Program-made: the position numbers and the translations under genes
Notes under the pieces: model-generated
Database searches by the model: none
Seen by the model: only the letters and a program-made list of their open reading frames with translations
What the model was told of the DNA's origin: nothing
Source: Epiperipatus broadwayi
Lineage: Eukaryota > Onychophora > Udeonychophora > Euonychophora > Peripatidae
DNA: 64,000 nucleotides
Direction of reading: 5' to 3'
NCBI GenBank assembly: GCA_028023455.1
Contig: JAQFVV010012394.1
Coordinates: 25,557,053 to 25,621,052 of the forward strand
Shown here: piece by piece, positions 35,301 through 50,300 of the stretch
Layout of the letters: each line of letters opens with the position of its first letter
Numbering within the stretch: position 1 is the stretch's first letter

Positions 35301-38300
35301 CATTTGGAGCTTATGAAGAAGTGATTTATGATAGATTTACTCAAAGGCTTTGGAAATAATTACTCATATTTTTTCTAACTTTTCTGCTGATCATTTCTAC
35401 AAATGAGAAATACTAAATAAAATGTTAACCTATAGAGTACTTGATACAGAGTCGCACCATTTTTCATTTAAAAAGCTAATTTTTTTTAAGAAATTAAAGA
35501 GGTTGAGTATTGATTATCTCCTTTCTGCAACACTGGAAAGAAGTAATGTAAGGTCAAGATAGTAATAGTAGGAACTGCATATTTTAATGATGAGGGTTCA
35601 AAAAGATGACTGGAGTGAGTTTGGAAGTATAGAAATTTCAAATCAATAGCTGGGATATTCCTGGTGCCCAAAAATTTAACATGAAGCCGGAGAATGTTGA
35701 ATTGAAGAATAACGAGTTATTATGATTATTGTGGAAAAGAACTACTTAAAATAAAAGAATACCAGCAGAATTTTAAATAGAATTAGGAAAATATAATGAA
35801 ATCTCAATTCTTTATTTGGAAGTTGTATGTATATATGAAAATGAATTGATTTCAAATTATATCTGAAAGCTTTGGGATAAAGTTCAAAGGGATAATAACC
35901 ATTAGAAAAGGAAGATATTTTTTACAAATATATTTGATAAATATTTATTTGGTCTTATCTACAACATATCTGCATATGGCAGATAATTTATTGAGTTGAT
36001 AAACAAGGCAAGACTCTCCATACAATAGTGCCACATCCAGAGTAATCAATGGATGCCAGAAGGCTTGTGCATAAAATCCCTATCTTGTGCCTGCTCATCC
36101 AATATCCCCAGACTAGTTTCTGGCTTGTGGCCTTTGTCAGTGATGAGCCTTGGATCTGAGAGCACTGCACCTAGAAATAGTGATCATGTAATGTTTAGTA
36201 ATTTATTGAGTTAATGGATTATTATTGTTTTGACTTTACTAAAGCTAATGTTTCCAAGTTGTTCAATATTTTTTTATATTTCTTGCATTACCTACATTAA
36301 AAATTACCAGTTCTACTCCTATCCTCTTATGCTTTCAATTGTTTTACAGTTTTGACTGTTTAGCAGTCTTCTTCAGAACTACTATTTCCTTTTAATTTAA
36401 TACTAAAAACTATTATATTATAATAAAGGATATAATAGCCTTAAAGAAGATTGCTAGTCAGTTAAAATTGTATGATAAATGGATTTAGTGAATAAAGCAT
36501 TGTGAAAAATTGGTAACGAGATTTGTTTGAAGCTAATTTTCTTGACAGACCTTGTAACTGAATATCATTCTAAATTAAGGATTGAATCTGGAATGAAATT
36601 ATAAGCAAAATTGATGCAAATATGAATTCTCATTAATGAAAACAAATCTTGAATATATGCAAACACCAAATGGCTCTTGAATCTGTGGTTTTTTTTAAAA
36701 AAATAATTCTAATTTATATGTTTGTGTTGAATGTTTGGAAAGTTATTTAGAACTAAATATTGTAAACTTTGTAATTTTTTAATATAAATACTTTATATAT
36801 ATAATTGTATTTATATATTGGACTATTTTCATCATATGATATCAAGTATTGAATGTCTTTAGAAAAATGTAACTTTATTTAAATTTTTCAATTACATTCA
36901 ACTGTTAGTAATAGCACACAGATTAGTATATGCACAATGTTTTGAGAGGTATCATTCTCTTCTTCAGGTGTTTCTGCCTGACCAATGACATACTAGCATG
37001 GGAATCGAACCTGGTCCCTTAGATTCTTGAATATTGAATTTCAAGGCAACGCTTAGCAGGATGACTCAGTTGGTTAGAGCATTACTTTAAAATTCAGTAT
37101 TTAAGAATCTTAAGGGTTCAGATTCGATTCCCATGCTAGTACTGTCACTGGTCATGCCAGCAACATTTGGAAAATTGTGCATATACTAACCTGTATGACC
37201 TTATTAACTGTTAAAGGTAAGTGGAGAATTTAAATAAAATAAAATTTTTCATAAGACATTCATTACTAAATTTATGTTAGATGATGGAAATAGTCCAATA
37301 TGTAAATACAACTAAAATATCATCATCATAAATCTTCTGGAAGACATTTTGTTTGAATAGACTTATATTTTTACATTGGTAATTTTGATGTAAATTAATA
37401 TTGTTGCTTTATTATACCTATAAATTTTTATTAAAGTATTAAATACCTCCTTTTTTTAAAAACATATTAGATCAAAATTAGAGATACAAAAACTAATCGT
37501 AATAAGAGAGTTAAAATTTTTGGTTGGGTTCATCGTTTGCGGAGACAAGGTAAAAACAGTTTCTAAAGTTTTGTTTTTCTTAGTTGAAGCATCATTTGCT
37601 TATGATTTGGGTATATTATTTTTTTTTTTTTATAGGTAAATCTCTTATGTTTATTACTCTCAGAGATGGAACAGGTTTTTTACAGTGCGTGCTTTCAGAT
37701 CTTTTGGTAAGCTTTTCTATTTTAATAGTTGAATGATTTAGTAATGATGCATTATAATGAAAAATATTAGCATTATCATGATAGTATTTTTGGTTTAATA
37801 CATGCTTACTGTCATATTAACATTTGGGTTTGTATTTTCATCTTTGTTATAATTGTTATTATGTAAATATAATTTTTTCAAGATGTTCATTAATTTTTCC
37901 ATTCTTCTTGCTTTATTTTATCTCTGCAACGTAATACTCCTTTTTTGTATTCTTAATGCTTTATTGTATTTAATTATGTTGCAGTTTCAAAATTATGAAA
38001 TAACTAAATTGAATAAATCATATTAAAAAATTATAGAAGAATAAAAGTTTTTAATGATTTACATGGTGTGTCCAAGTAAAATGTTGACTGGCTTTCTCTC
38101 CAATCTGCCTACAATACTATTTCTGAATCAACATGTATTATGTAGCGACATAGTGAAACCATTTACCACAAAAAATTTTAAATGGCTATTAACTCTGGAT
38201 CATGAGTTTTATATGAAAGGTGACAGTATGTTTCGTAGCTTCATAGATTGTCTTCAGCGCTCTTCCTACTATCATGAAATCTTGCAAACTTCTTGAAAAC

Positions 38301-41300
38301 ATTCTTGCGATTTATGACTTCATTGTTATACACAATTTGAATCATTTCAAATGTTGGTGCGTTAGTCCATCATGGCTTATAACACGAAGCACACTGTCAC
38401 ATTTTTTATTCTAATCCTACACACTAGTGCCTTAAAATATTTGTGGTGAATAACTAAATTGTTATATGCAATACGCAAATTGATTAACAGATGGTGCTAC
38501 AGGCAGCTTGGCAAGAGAACTTGTCACCCGTCATCTTTTTTCTGGGGCATGCTTTATTATAATCTTTTTGTGAATGTTATTATTATAGTTTTTTTTTTTG
38601 AAACTAATATTCTGATTTTTATATATACATAATAAAGTTGATTCATCAAAATGCATTCAAATGTAAATGAAGTCAACGAATCATGAGTGCATAAAGAGAA
38701 GCCAATTACATGCTTCTGAATAATTTGATTAACCAATTATTCATATTGACATATATCTTGGATGTGTTATATATGTCTGATTGTGTGTTTAATATAATCT
38801 TATATGTATTTAATTATTCTTTAAAATTAGCTAAAATTAATGCAGTTTACTTCATTCTATTAACTTTGGACTTTATCAACTTTAGGAAAAAATTTTTGTC
38901 TAAATATTTTGAATCTTCACTAAAGAGATCAACATAGAATTTTAAATTTAAAGGGAGTCCAAATGATAAAGTATATTCTTTTATTCTCATTACTTTTATG
39001 CCATTTATTGTAAGCATTAGTAATCAATAGATATCATATGGCAGTGCTTAATAAACTTATTCATTGCCATCTTACCCAAATATTGCAAACTAGTTTCTAA
39101 CTTATGGTTTTCATCAATGAGGAACTTCTTGGATTTTTTAAAAAATAATACACTTGTTGATTATGTGATGTTAGCCAAAGGACAGTTTAAAAAAAAACAA
39201 CTAAGGCCATCATAATATATAGAAACTGATTGGTTTCAGATTTTGATAAATATGCAAGCAAATCAGCTTGAATTGAAAAAAATTAACAAATTTTTCGTTT
39301 GGGTTAGTAGCTTGATAGGTATAATAAAAAATAAAAAATGGATGCTAGAGTACAAACAAAAAGTGTCCAAGGGTATTGCTCAAAAATCCAAAAAGTTTTT
39401 CATTAATGAAAGCCATAAGCTAGAAAACTAATTTAGGGATATTATATAGCACAGCATTGGTTAAGGATTTATTAAGCTCTACTATCTAAATGTCTACTGA
39501 TTATTGAGGTTTACATTGGATGGCATAAAAGCAGTAAAGATATGTTAATAAATTAGCAATGGGTTTTCAAAAGTCATGTGATGACTTGTTAGTCTTATGA
39601 TGTCTTAAGGATGAAAGAATAAGAAGACTATTTTGTTCTTCATTTTAAACAAAGTTTTTATGTATTTTTCTAAATTAATACTTTTTGCATAATAGTTCTG
39701 GAATTTTAAATAATACAAATGAAACTCTTAATTGTTAAAAAAAGTATTTATGGAAATTAAACCAGTACTTTATTTTTAATTTAAGTTAAGTGTATATATA
39801 TATATTGTATTTTAGAAGGATATAAATTGATGAGAAATGGATACACATATAGCTGGAAAGTGGATAGATTGATGTATTTTATTTGTAGTTGTCACAAGTT
39901 GATTGATATTTTATGTAACAAAATAAAATATGAATAAATGTGTAACAGAATTCGTAAAGTTTGAGAAATTCAAATGAGAATCTGAAAGACTATCAGCAAA
40001 TAGGGATGAATGTATTGATTTCAAAATCGATACAGATTTAAATAAATCAAAACAATTGGAGAGGCTATAATCTGTTGATAATGAGAGTGCTAAAAAAGTA
40101 ATAAAAGAATTGTTCAGAGTGCATTTAATTGTGACAAAAGTCTGATACTTTGCTATTCATTTAGTAGATGGTTATTTTATTTTTTGAGTGAATGCGAATG
40201 AGTGAACACGTACAATAAATATATATGTAAATGTGTTCTTTCAATTTATTATTAATAACTATATTATTTTTTAAAATTTTTTATTTATATTATAATCTTA
40301 ATTTATACATGGATACTATACATGTGGAAAAGTATCTGTGCTATATATATATGCGTGTGTTGAAAAATATTATACATATGCAGTTCAATAAACAGTATTT
40401 ATTGTAGTGTAATCAAAACTTTTCAACAAAACATGAGTGATATACAATATATGCAAAGTGGCACTTGGAGAAAAAAAATATATAATGATATCGTGGCTCC
40501 ACCTTATGCCATTTTAGTGATCATTTATGTATTGGTATGAAAAAGTTATAAAATATTTTGTTAATCATACAGATACTGAGATCCTGATCTCAATTCTTTA
40601 TTAATAATTAGAATGATAGTAATGGTAATCAAACCACATATTCCCATTTTGCAAATATAATATGGAAAAATTATAAAAAAAATTTCTAATATATTTATAA
40701 AGGATAATGGAATTGTCACATCTGCTATATTTTTTTTTCCAGATAATGCCAGGAATAGTGTGAATTAGTGGATAATAACTTACATTTTATTTACTTATAT
40801 ATTCACATATATATATATATAATAAATAGAGATACCTTAACTTCACATGTTTTTATGTTATAATTGCACATTCTTAATAAAAAATTTTTTTTAGAAATGT
40901 TTATTTTTTTTTGTGTGTGAAAGTTTGTTAACGATTTATTTGTATTTAATTTAATTTTAAAACTACATATGAATGCTGCGCTAAGAAATTAAATAGAAAG
41001 TTATATTCTCTTTATTGAATGAATAAATTAATACATTTTTTTTTAAATTAAAAAAAAACCCCATTAAATTCTCTTTAGTACTGTATACAATAAATTAATT
41101 AAAAATTAAAAGAAAAAAATGCTGGAAACAATTATTTTGTTGTTTGTTTCATCTTAATTTAGTAGTGATCTTTTCCTTTCTCTCTTCCAAGAGGTTTTAC
41201 TTTTTGACTAGCACAGTAACCATATAGGAGTTTTGGAGAGTTGGTTTAAGACACAATGTTTAAGATAACTTCAATTTGCATTATGCAAAAATCAAGTAGT

Positions 41301-44300
41301 ATATGTTACTAGAAAAATTTTAAGGAATGTAATAAAGCTGAAAAAACATAGTTGTAAATATATTCAAAGTAGTAAAAAAAATAATAAGATTTTAACATTT
41401 TTAAAAATTATTATTTTTATGGTTCTTCAGAAATTCTATACATTTTAATATATTCTTATTTACAGGTTCATTACATTCCTTACAAAATTTCCAATAAAAT
41501 AACATATAACATGACTTAACTAAGACAATTAAATTTGTTCAAAATATCAAAAAGTACATACATTGATAATTTTCATTTTCCCTAGAAATACAACAATTGT
41601 TTTTTTTTTAAAATAGTTGTCTACATATAATCAATGAAGAGAAAATGGCAGAGATGAATAAGTTAGTCTAAATATTTTTCAGACTACAACTCTGATTCAA
41701 TACATGGTGTAGTTAAAAAAAATAGTTTTGATTTAATGCAGTATAGAATATTATTTATAATAATGCTCTTTTTATTACCTGTCTTTTCTTTCACATTGTG
41801 AAAATGAATTCATTTTGTTAGGTAGAATCCATCTAAAATATAAAATCAAATGATATATTACAAAATGCTTACAAATAATAAAATTTTAATCTAACCATGC
41901 AACAAAATAAACATATAAATATAAACGTAGATATAACTTAATCAATAAAACCATTGATGACTCATTCTGTTCTGATCACAAAGTTGAAGCATCCATACAG
42001 GGAGATATTAAACAGAACTAGCACATCAGTCAATACTCTTGAAGAAACCAAATGGGGCAGAATTTGAAGAAATGCATTACCTATCTCAATTTTAGTTGAT
42101 AAAATAAGGAGTCTATCTTACCATGTGAGCATCATTCCACACAGCCAAAAAACTTACTTTTTTTTTTTTTAGACAGTCATTATATTTCTTTTGAATATTG
42201 TAAAACTACTGAGAGCATAGCTTAAGTACCCAAACCTGATTAGCATCAGAAGTTGTATTTTAATTGTGTGCAATTCTATATGGCACATAATCCATTACTG
42301 CTACCTGTATGATCTATCAGTAGAAACTTTGCTTTATTGGTTTTGAGGGATCATATTGTCACAATTATGACAAGCAAATTTAGTGATTGCTTTATTAACT
42401 GTTACTTCTCTATGTGTCTGATATGCAAGATTAAAATTTATAGTGCTCTAGTCTCTAATACGCTTAATTTTGTATTTTCGGTCAAAGTCTATTTTTGCCA
42501 TCATGTATTTTCTCATTATACAGATAGATAATAAATTATAAAACCTATTGTGGATCATTATGTCTGCAAAATAAGATTGCTTCAAACATCTTATATGAGT
42601 CCCAAATATCGTAAGTGGACTACATGCTTAACAAGAAATTTGTATTAACATATCAAAAAATGCAGACAATTCCGGACTTGATACATTTTTTCAGTTCCAC
42701 ATTTTTTTCCTTTATTGGCACATTTATTAGTTTAATTAAAAATTATATCACAAATTTTTTTATTCAAAGGTAAGTAAAAAAAATCTAAAATTAAATATGT
42801 CTAATGAGAAATCCCAGGCCTGAGACTTGGTGAAAAGGCTTATATTCTTTTGCTCTTTTATTACATTTGGTGGCATATTCAGAGGTATTCCTCAAGAGCC
42901 TGATGTACCATTAGCTTTTGTAAGTACAGGCCACTTAGCCTTTTCCTTTTTTCATTGTTAAAGGAGTTAATTCATCTTTCAAAGACAAATTCTGAGTAAA
43001 AGATTAATTAGAACAACTAGACAATAAAATATCCTCAGAATCCAACAGCCTACAAATTAGAAAAGAATCATACAATGGTCGAATCCATGTCAAAATCTAT
43101 TTTTTTGTATCTAAGAATTTAATGTGGTCTTTTTTAAAATAAAATTAATGAATTAAGGTAGGAAAAAAAATAAAGTTATTTAGATGAAAATTTATAGTAA
43201 AAAAAAAAAAAAACAAAGCCGAAGAAAAGAATGCAACTCATATGTATGTATAGTGTATATCTTTTTTTTATTAATTTGAAATGAAGGCAAAGAAATTTTA
43301 AATATTTAAAAATTTTGATTCTGCGGCAAGTAGACCATAATGTATTAAAGAAAAGGAAATTTTAAGTAGTTTATTTATATATATTAATTGGTAGGGAAAT
43401 GGTCACTGTTAGATAATTGGAAATTGTAATATATGTATATGTATTGATAGTATAAGACATGAATTGTTTGTTTGATTATAGATAGTAGTTATAAGATAGT
43501 AAAGAGATGAATAAGAGCATGTATAATTGATGTATATTGAAGCAATGGATCTGAAGTCCGATCCATGCTTCACATCTTCCTATAAACTTAATTAGTATTG
43601 TAGACCTAAATTAAGTTTATAGTTCAATATCAGCAGGGTTTTGCATTAGAGTTAAAAATAATTATGCTTATTAAATGTGTATTACAGTTAAATATTTTAT
43701 TTTAAATAAATTTCATTCTATTGATAAAAATTGCTTAACCTATTAGTCAAACATATATATACATCTAGCGTATATATATGAGATAATGCAAAATTCTGCT
43801 GAAATAAAATGCTTATTCTATTGTAAAATAATAATATATTGTTGTTCAAATTTTATTAAAATATTTAGTATGATTTGATTTTGAGATAAGCCCACCAACA
43901 TTTTTGAAAGAATGTATATTTTAATTAGTGAGCCGTTCAAGTCTAATTAAAGATGGCATTTTCTTTCTTGCTTTTTAATTAATAGAATTCCAACTTTAAA
44001 GTAAGAAAGTTAGAGTAAAAAAATTGAAGTTATTTTTAGAACGTGTTGTTTTGAAACAAAGCAGCAAGGGGGGGCTTATCAAGATCTCAGGTCATACAAA
44101 CAATGGAAGGTAGCTGGCAGAGAAAGTATAAATAGTAGGGAGAACAAAAGAGATTATTATTCAGACTTTTCTTTTTGAAGGAGTCATTTGATTCTGATTT
44201 TGCTTGTGAAGGCGATTTATTAAGATTTTTCTTGCTGTTTTATTTCCAAGTTTTCTGGAAAGTGCATTCAGATTTCTCTTGGGAGAAATCCGTCAGATTT

Positions 44301-47300
44301 TGCTTCACAGTTAGCTTGTGCTTCAAAAAAAAGTTATACAGCTGTCATTTTCAAACAATGGAGAAGTTGGAACCTGCTCCAGTTAAAACCAACCGTATTT
44401 TGAGGAAAATGGATATGCTTGGCTAGGCAAATCATAGCTTTGCCTATCGCCGAGGTTCCTAAATACCATCCAAAATGCCTTAACATCCAATCAATAACCA
44501 TATGAACTCTATGCCGTGTCTGGAGAACTTTTCATGGAAGCCATACTTCATATTTTGCATTGTCCGGACAAACACCTATCGTCGGTCGGATCAAGCCACG
44601 GACGCCGTAGGAAACATCATGGAAAAAGGACGGTATCGTATCTCCTAAATTAAACTATCTCGTATGCTACTTTTGATTCATATTGTTTTATTGTTGTATT
44701 GAAATATATGTCTTTGCTATGTAAACATTTTATGAATTAACCTTAAATATATTTTGGGATCATCTAGCTATATGTAACCTTTTTACCTTCGCTATTCTTC
44801 CTTACTAACCATTGTAAATATTTAGTATTTCGTTGCGGTTAAATTTAATAGTTAACTTTTTGTCATTGGAAATCTCTTTCCAATTTTATTTATGTTGTTA
44901 ATTAAATCCAAGTCAGTTTCTTTTGTGTGCCAACTTGATCTCTTTGATAACACCTCTTTTTGTCCGCCATTTGCTTATCACGTATATTTGATTTAGCTAT
45001 ATACGTTATAAGTTAATTTTAAACCCGGTTTTTCGCGCAAAGCCATAAGAAATGCTTTGCGAAAGGTTGTTATTACCTATCATACTTTATCGAGAAGATC
45101 GAGTTGGAAATTTTTAATAAAATTGGGAAGAAAAGAATTTGACCGCAAACCTATTAACCTGTTTTCTTTTTATTGTCTAATTAGTTTGTTGCAGTAATTT
45201 AGGGGAATAGCGGAGGCCCATTAAAGCCTTATTCATATTTTAAAGCCATTAATTAAACATTATTTAATCATCAAAAACTTGAGTTTCTTAGTTATATTAA
45301 ATGCTTTATTTTTACTTTTCAATGATCCAGGCACGCAAAACGCAAACACCAACACATCTTTTTATGTACTTTACACATTTAGCTTTTAGCTCTTTAGGAT
45401 TTCCCGTCCATGTCTCTACCGCTGTTGCTAAGCTTTGTGGCCGGTTGAAAAATAATTTATGCATGGCTCAGATGGTGTTGTTTGTTTGTGATCAGGCCTC
45501 GAGAACAGGCGAATGGGCAGAGGTCATAAGTATTCTTGATTTATATCTCGCGTATGGTTGGCCTTGAGGTACTTTCGCCTAGTATTCGAACTGGGTTAAA
45601 TCTACACACATCATCTGACTGTCACAGTAGATTATTTTTTTCTCCGCATTCTGGCGCCCAACGTGGGGCTATTCGAAATTTTCCATACCCTGCAATGCCC
45701 TGTATAACATTCGTATGTGTGTAGGGTGTTTTTCTTTTTTCTGTTTTAAGTTAAGGAAAACATGGGTGGACGTATAATTTTTTTTTTCCGATTCTGACGC
45801 TAACAGCGTGGACGAGTGTCATTTTTTTTCTTTTCTTCAAAAAATTTTTTAACAGTACCCTGGGAAGCTAGTTTTAGTTTAATGTATTTATATAAAATAA
45901 GATATGTATAATTTTTTTCAAGTTGGTTTCCTAACGTGAGCTAAATGTCATTTTTTTTAACTAATTAAGAAGTTAAAGGTGTTATAAGCTAAACATTTTT
46001 TTTCCGAGTTTGATATATATGAAATGAATATTTTATAGTTAAAAAAGTTAACACGCCGTTAGTTGTTTTTTTTTTGTGTGTGATTAGAAAAGAAGATTTC
46101 AGAGTTAAAGTAATTTTTTTTTCCCTAATGAGTAGTTCCGTCATGGCCAGTACGCCATATATATTTTTTTTCTCGTATAAAGTAGATAGCTTCAATAAGG
46201 CGGAAGTGTCAAATATATACCCACCCGCCCTCCCTTAAATTAGCTTTCGTACTTTAGATTGTTTTTAGTATCGCTCAAATATGAAAAAGTTTGGGAATAA
46301 TAATGTGTTTTTCGAAATATAGTATAAACGGTAGTGTTAATATTTTGAGTAAAAAAGTACAATTACATAATAGATTTTTATTTCCGTTTGGATAAATTTT
46401 TGTAAATATCTTAGATAATTTTTTTTTCGTTAATAGAATTGTTTTTCATAGATCGAAAGCTTTGATAAGTCAAAATTACACGTGTCAGTGTATGGTGTTA
46501 ACAAACATTTTTTTTCACTTTCTCTGCATTTCGTTTTTATATAAAATGAATGCTATAATCATGCAAAATTCTCGTTCACTGTTAAATATTTTGTAATTAC
46601 GTGTCTATAAATATGTCCTTATTTATTTTAATAATTAAATGTTTATAACGATGTAATTATCAATATATATAAATAAAATAATAACTTCAAATAATAACTA
46701 TATTTAATAAACATAAAAGAAAAATTTAAATATTTCATATGTAAACTTCAACTTAAAGAGATTTTTTTTTTTAATAACAAATAACAAATTTTTAAAATAT
46801 AAATATCGACCTATTGATATTTACAATATATATATATATATATATTGGAATTAATAATGTATTATTTATTTTAGTGTCAGTCATATGGTTTTCCACATGG
46901 ATGAAACTTTAAAAAAAAATTAATTTAAAAAACCTATAAAAACTCTTTTGCCAAAGTATGTATTGCAAATAATACAATTAGATATGAGATTAAAAAAAAT
47001 CCAGGCAATTAAAGTCTTATGCAAATTAATTAATCAAAATAACTAATATGGGCTGTTCAAAACAGAAAGAAAAACATGTATAAAATTAATATTTTTTATT
47101 GCATTTACTGGGTATTCTCACTTTATTTAAATGACACAGATCTACATTATGCTTAGTGAGTAAAGCGAGGAAAACCACCATATGCTAATCTAACCTAGTC
47201 ATTTGACAAACATGACATGCTATTTTAAGTAAATTTGGTTAAAATGAAGAAACAATGCTTTTTTCAAACTTGTAAAGCTGAGATTGTTAAAATATATTCT

Positions 47301-50300
47301 GGCATATATGAACTGCTTTAATAATAGTTCTTGAATAAAACAAACCATAGTTATCTTGCTTTATAAATTCTACATTTAAAAAGAGTATATTGAAATTTAT
47401 ATTTAATACTAATGTGGTATTTGTTTTTTATCTTATGAATTATATGAAACAGGAAACAAAAGTTTAAAAAGAGGGTGGTAATTAAAGTTAATTGATCTTT
47501 AATGCTGCTAAAGTAAAAAAACAAGCAAACAAAAGATTTTGTCTGATGAAAGATCTATGATGATTATGTTAACATTATGTAAAGAAACCTTTATTTCAAT
47601 AGGTAGATTGGTTGTAGTATGTCATATACTAATGGCAGATGATTTGTTGAAATTTTGTTTTCTTTTTTAAATTGCAGAATAACTGAGTGGTCTATGCATG
47701 CAGCTATACCATCAGTCACTGTGCTTTTTTTCTCTTTCGATAAGTATGTGCTATATTTTTTTCTGACAAGAAATAATTTTTTTATTAATTTTTTTGTGAA
47801 TAAGATCAATTATTATTATTATTATTATTTTTCTCAATTTAATAGATTGTACAAAAAATAGTACATAAATAAAACAAATGACAAAAATGAATTTAGAAAC
47901 AGATTCTACCAGCTCTGATGAGTTTTCTGTTTCTAGGCCCATTGATACTGAGGATAATGGTACATCCTGTAATTTAGAAGAATTTTTTATTCAACCTTGG
48001 AAGAAGGAAAATCCCCATTACCAGCTAAAAGGCAAAGATACAAAAATGTACTAGGCCCTTCATCCAGTAATAATAATATGCCTCTGAACATAATTGTAGA
48101 ACAGTTAAATGTAGAAAATTTTATGAAGGCTCCAGGTTTGAAGTTCCCTATTACAGGTGAGTATTCTATTTTACATTTTTTTCATTTGTTATTTGCTAAA
48201 AAAGTGTGGGCAAAATTTGTTGGGGAAACTAATAAATATGCTACTAAAGACAAATGTATGCATAATTGGGAAAATGCAACAGATTGAGAACTGTGTGATT
48301 TTTGGGATGGCATTGAGAATTTCATGAAAGGTCTTCCAATTGAAGGACATTTGGGTTCAGATCCTAGTATGAGGAACCCTTATTTTGCAAATATAATGCC
48401 TTATAAATGATTTAGAAAATTTTTAACATGTATACATTTTAATGATAACGAAACAATGCCAAGTAACAAAAGTGAAAAATTTGACCATGTCTATAAAATT
48501 AGACCAGTGATAGAAAAATGCAATGATAATTTCAAAGCTAACAGATTGCAGTTGGTGAGATAATCACAAAATTTTCAGGTCATAATACTATGAAGCAATA
48601 TGATGCATCACAGCCAACAAAGAGAGGTTTCAAGTGTTGGATATGTGCTGATAGTCACAATGGTTATTTATATCACATGGAAATGTATGGAGGCAAATAA
48701 CCAAATTCAAATGCTCTTCTATGCCTTGGTACTCATGCTGTAAAGTCAGTAATTCTTCCACAGCTTGCAAAACAACATCACATTATTTTTTATGACAGAT
48801 TTTTTTCGAGTATAGATCTAGCAAAGGAACTTTATAAAAATAAATTATATCTTTATGGGACAATAAATATAAAAAGAAAAGGTATTCCAAAGAGCATTGT
48901 CAAAGTGCACAATAAAAAAATGAAAAGAGGAGACTCATTTTGTCATTGATAAAGATACTGGTCTTCAATTTTTAATATGAATGGACAAAAAGAAAATAGC
49001 TATACTCACAAATGTGTATGCACCTTCTGGAAATAATGTGAGCTAATAAAATAAAAATGATAATGACAAACAATTCCATGTTTACCTGCAATACAAATGT
49101 TTAACAAATACATGGGTAGTGTTGATTTGTCCAATCAAAAGTGGACCCAATATAGTTGGTCAGGAAATCTCTGTAATGACCATTGTGACTATTCTGTCAT
49201 TGTTTTGACATAGCAATTTCTAATGCATACATTTTATATTCCATTTATATGGCATCTAAACATTTGACTACCTTGTGTTTTTCTGAAGGTTTGTGATGAT
49301 GGTGTTCTAGCTGTATTTTTATATTGGACTATTTCCATCATCTAATATGTGTGTTGAATGTCTTTAGAAAAGTTTAATTTTTAGTTAAATATTCCAAATG
49401 CATTCAACTGTTAGTAAAACGTTTCGAGAGGTATTTTTCTCCCCTCTTCTTCAGGTGTTGCTGGCCTGACCAGTGACAGTACTAGCATGGGATTCGAACC
49501 TGGGTCCTTAGATTCTTGATTATTGAAATTTAAGGTAATGCTCTAACCAACTGAGCCATCCTGCCAAAGGCAACAGTATGTAGTAATTTCATATACTTAT
49601 CTATGAGGTTCCTCCTGATTTCTCCACTTTTTCCTCAGAGCAAAGTTGATTAGTGATTTCCATACATTATGTATAGTCACACTAGGTTGGCTTATGGGAT
49701 TTTTTGCCATTGTCATGTGAGCAGCTTCTTTAAATTTTCTTCTTTGTACCTTTTCTTCTTTATCCAATATTTTTGTATTTTCCCAATTGAACATACGTTC
49801 ATTGGTCCATACATGGTCTGCTACCTTAGACACATCTGTTTTCTCTCTTCTAATCATCAGTTTATGTTCTTGCAAGTGCTTTTGAATGGGATGGCTGGTC
49901 TCACCAATATATATTCTTCCACATTCACATGGTATTTCATAGATGCAGTTTTTTCTTTGCAGCATTTCAAGTTTAGGCTTTGTAGATGTTAGAATTCCTC
50001 ATAGTGTGGTATGGCTCTGGAAAAGCTGTTCTGATGTTATACTGATTGCAGATTTTCCTTAATTTGTCTGCTATTTTTGGAATGTATGGATACACTACAG
50101 TACCAATAATTGTCTTTTCTCTTGATGGTTCTTTTTGTTGTCTATTTAATGTTTTCTTAATAACAGCTGATGGATAACCATTTTTCATAAGAGTTTGTTC
50201 TATATAGATCTTTTCTTTTTCCAAATCACCAGTTTCTGAACAAACTTCTTTTGCTCTGTTCCACAGTGATAGTATAACTCCATGTTTTGTGTTTCTGGTG

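Noticed and set aside
45301-45724. Frames of 88 and 62 codons near the PBS
   Set aside because: They lie in the probable LTR and cross its end; no family resemblance or start context.
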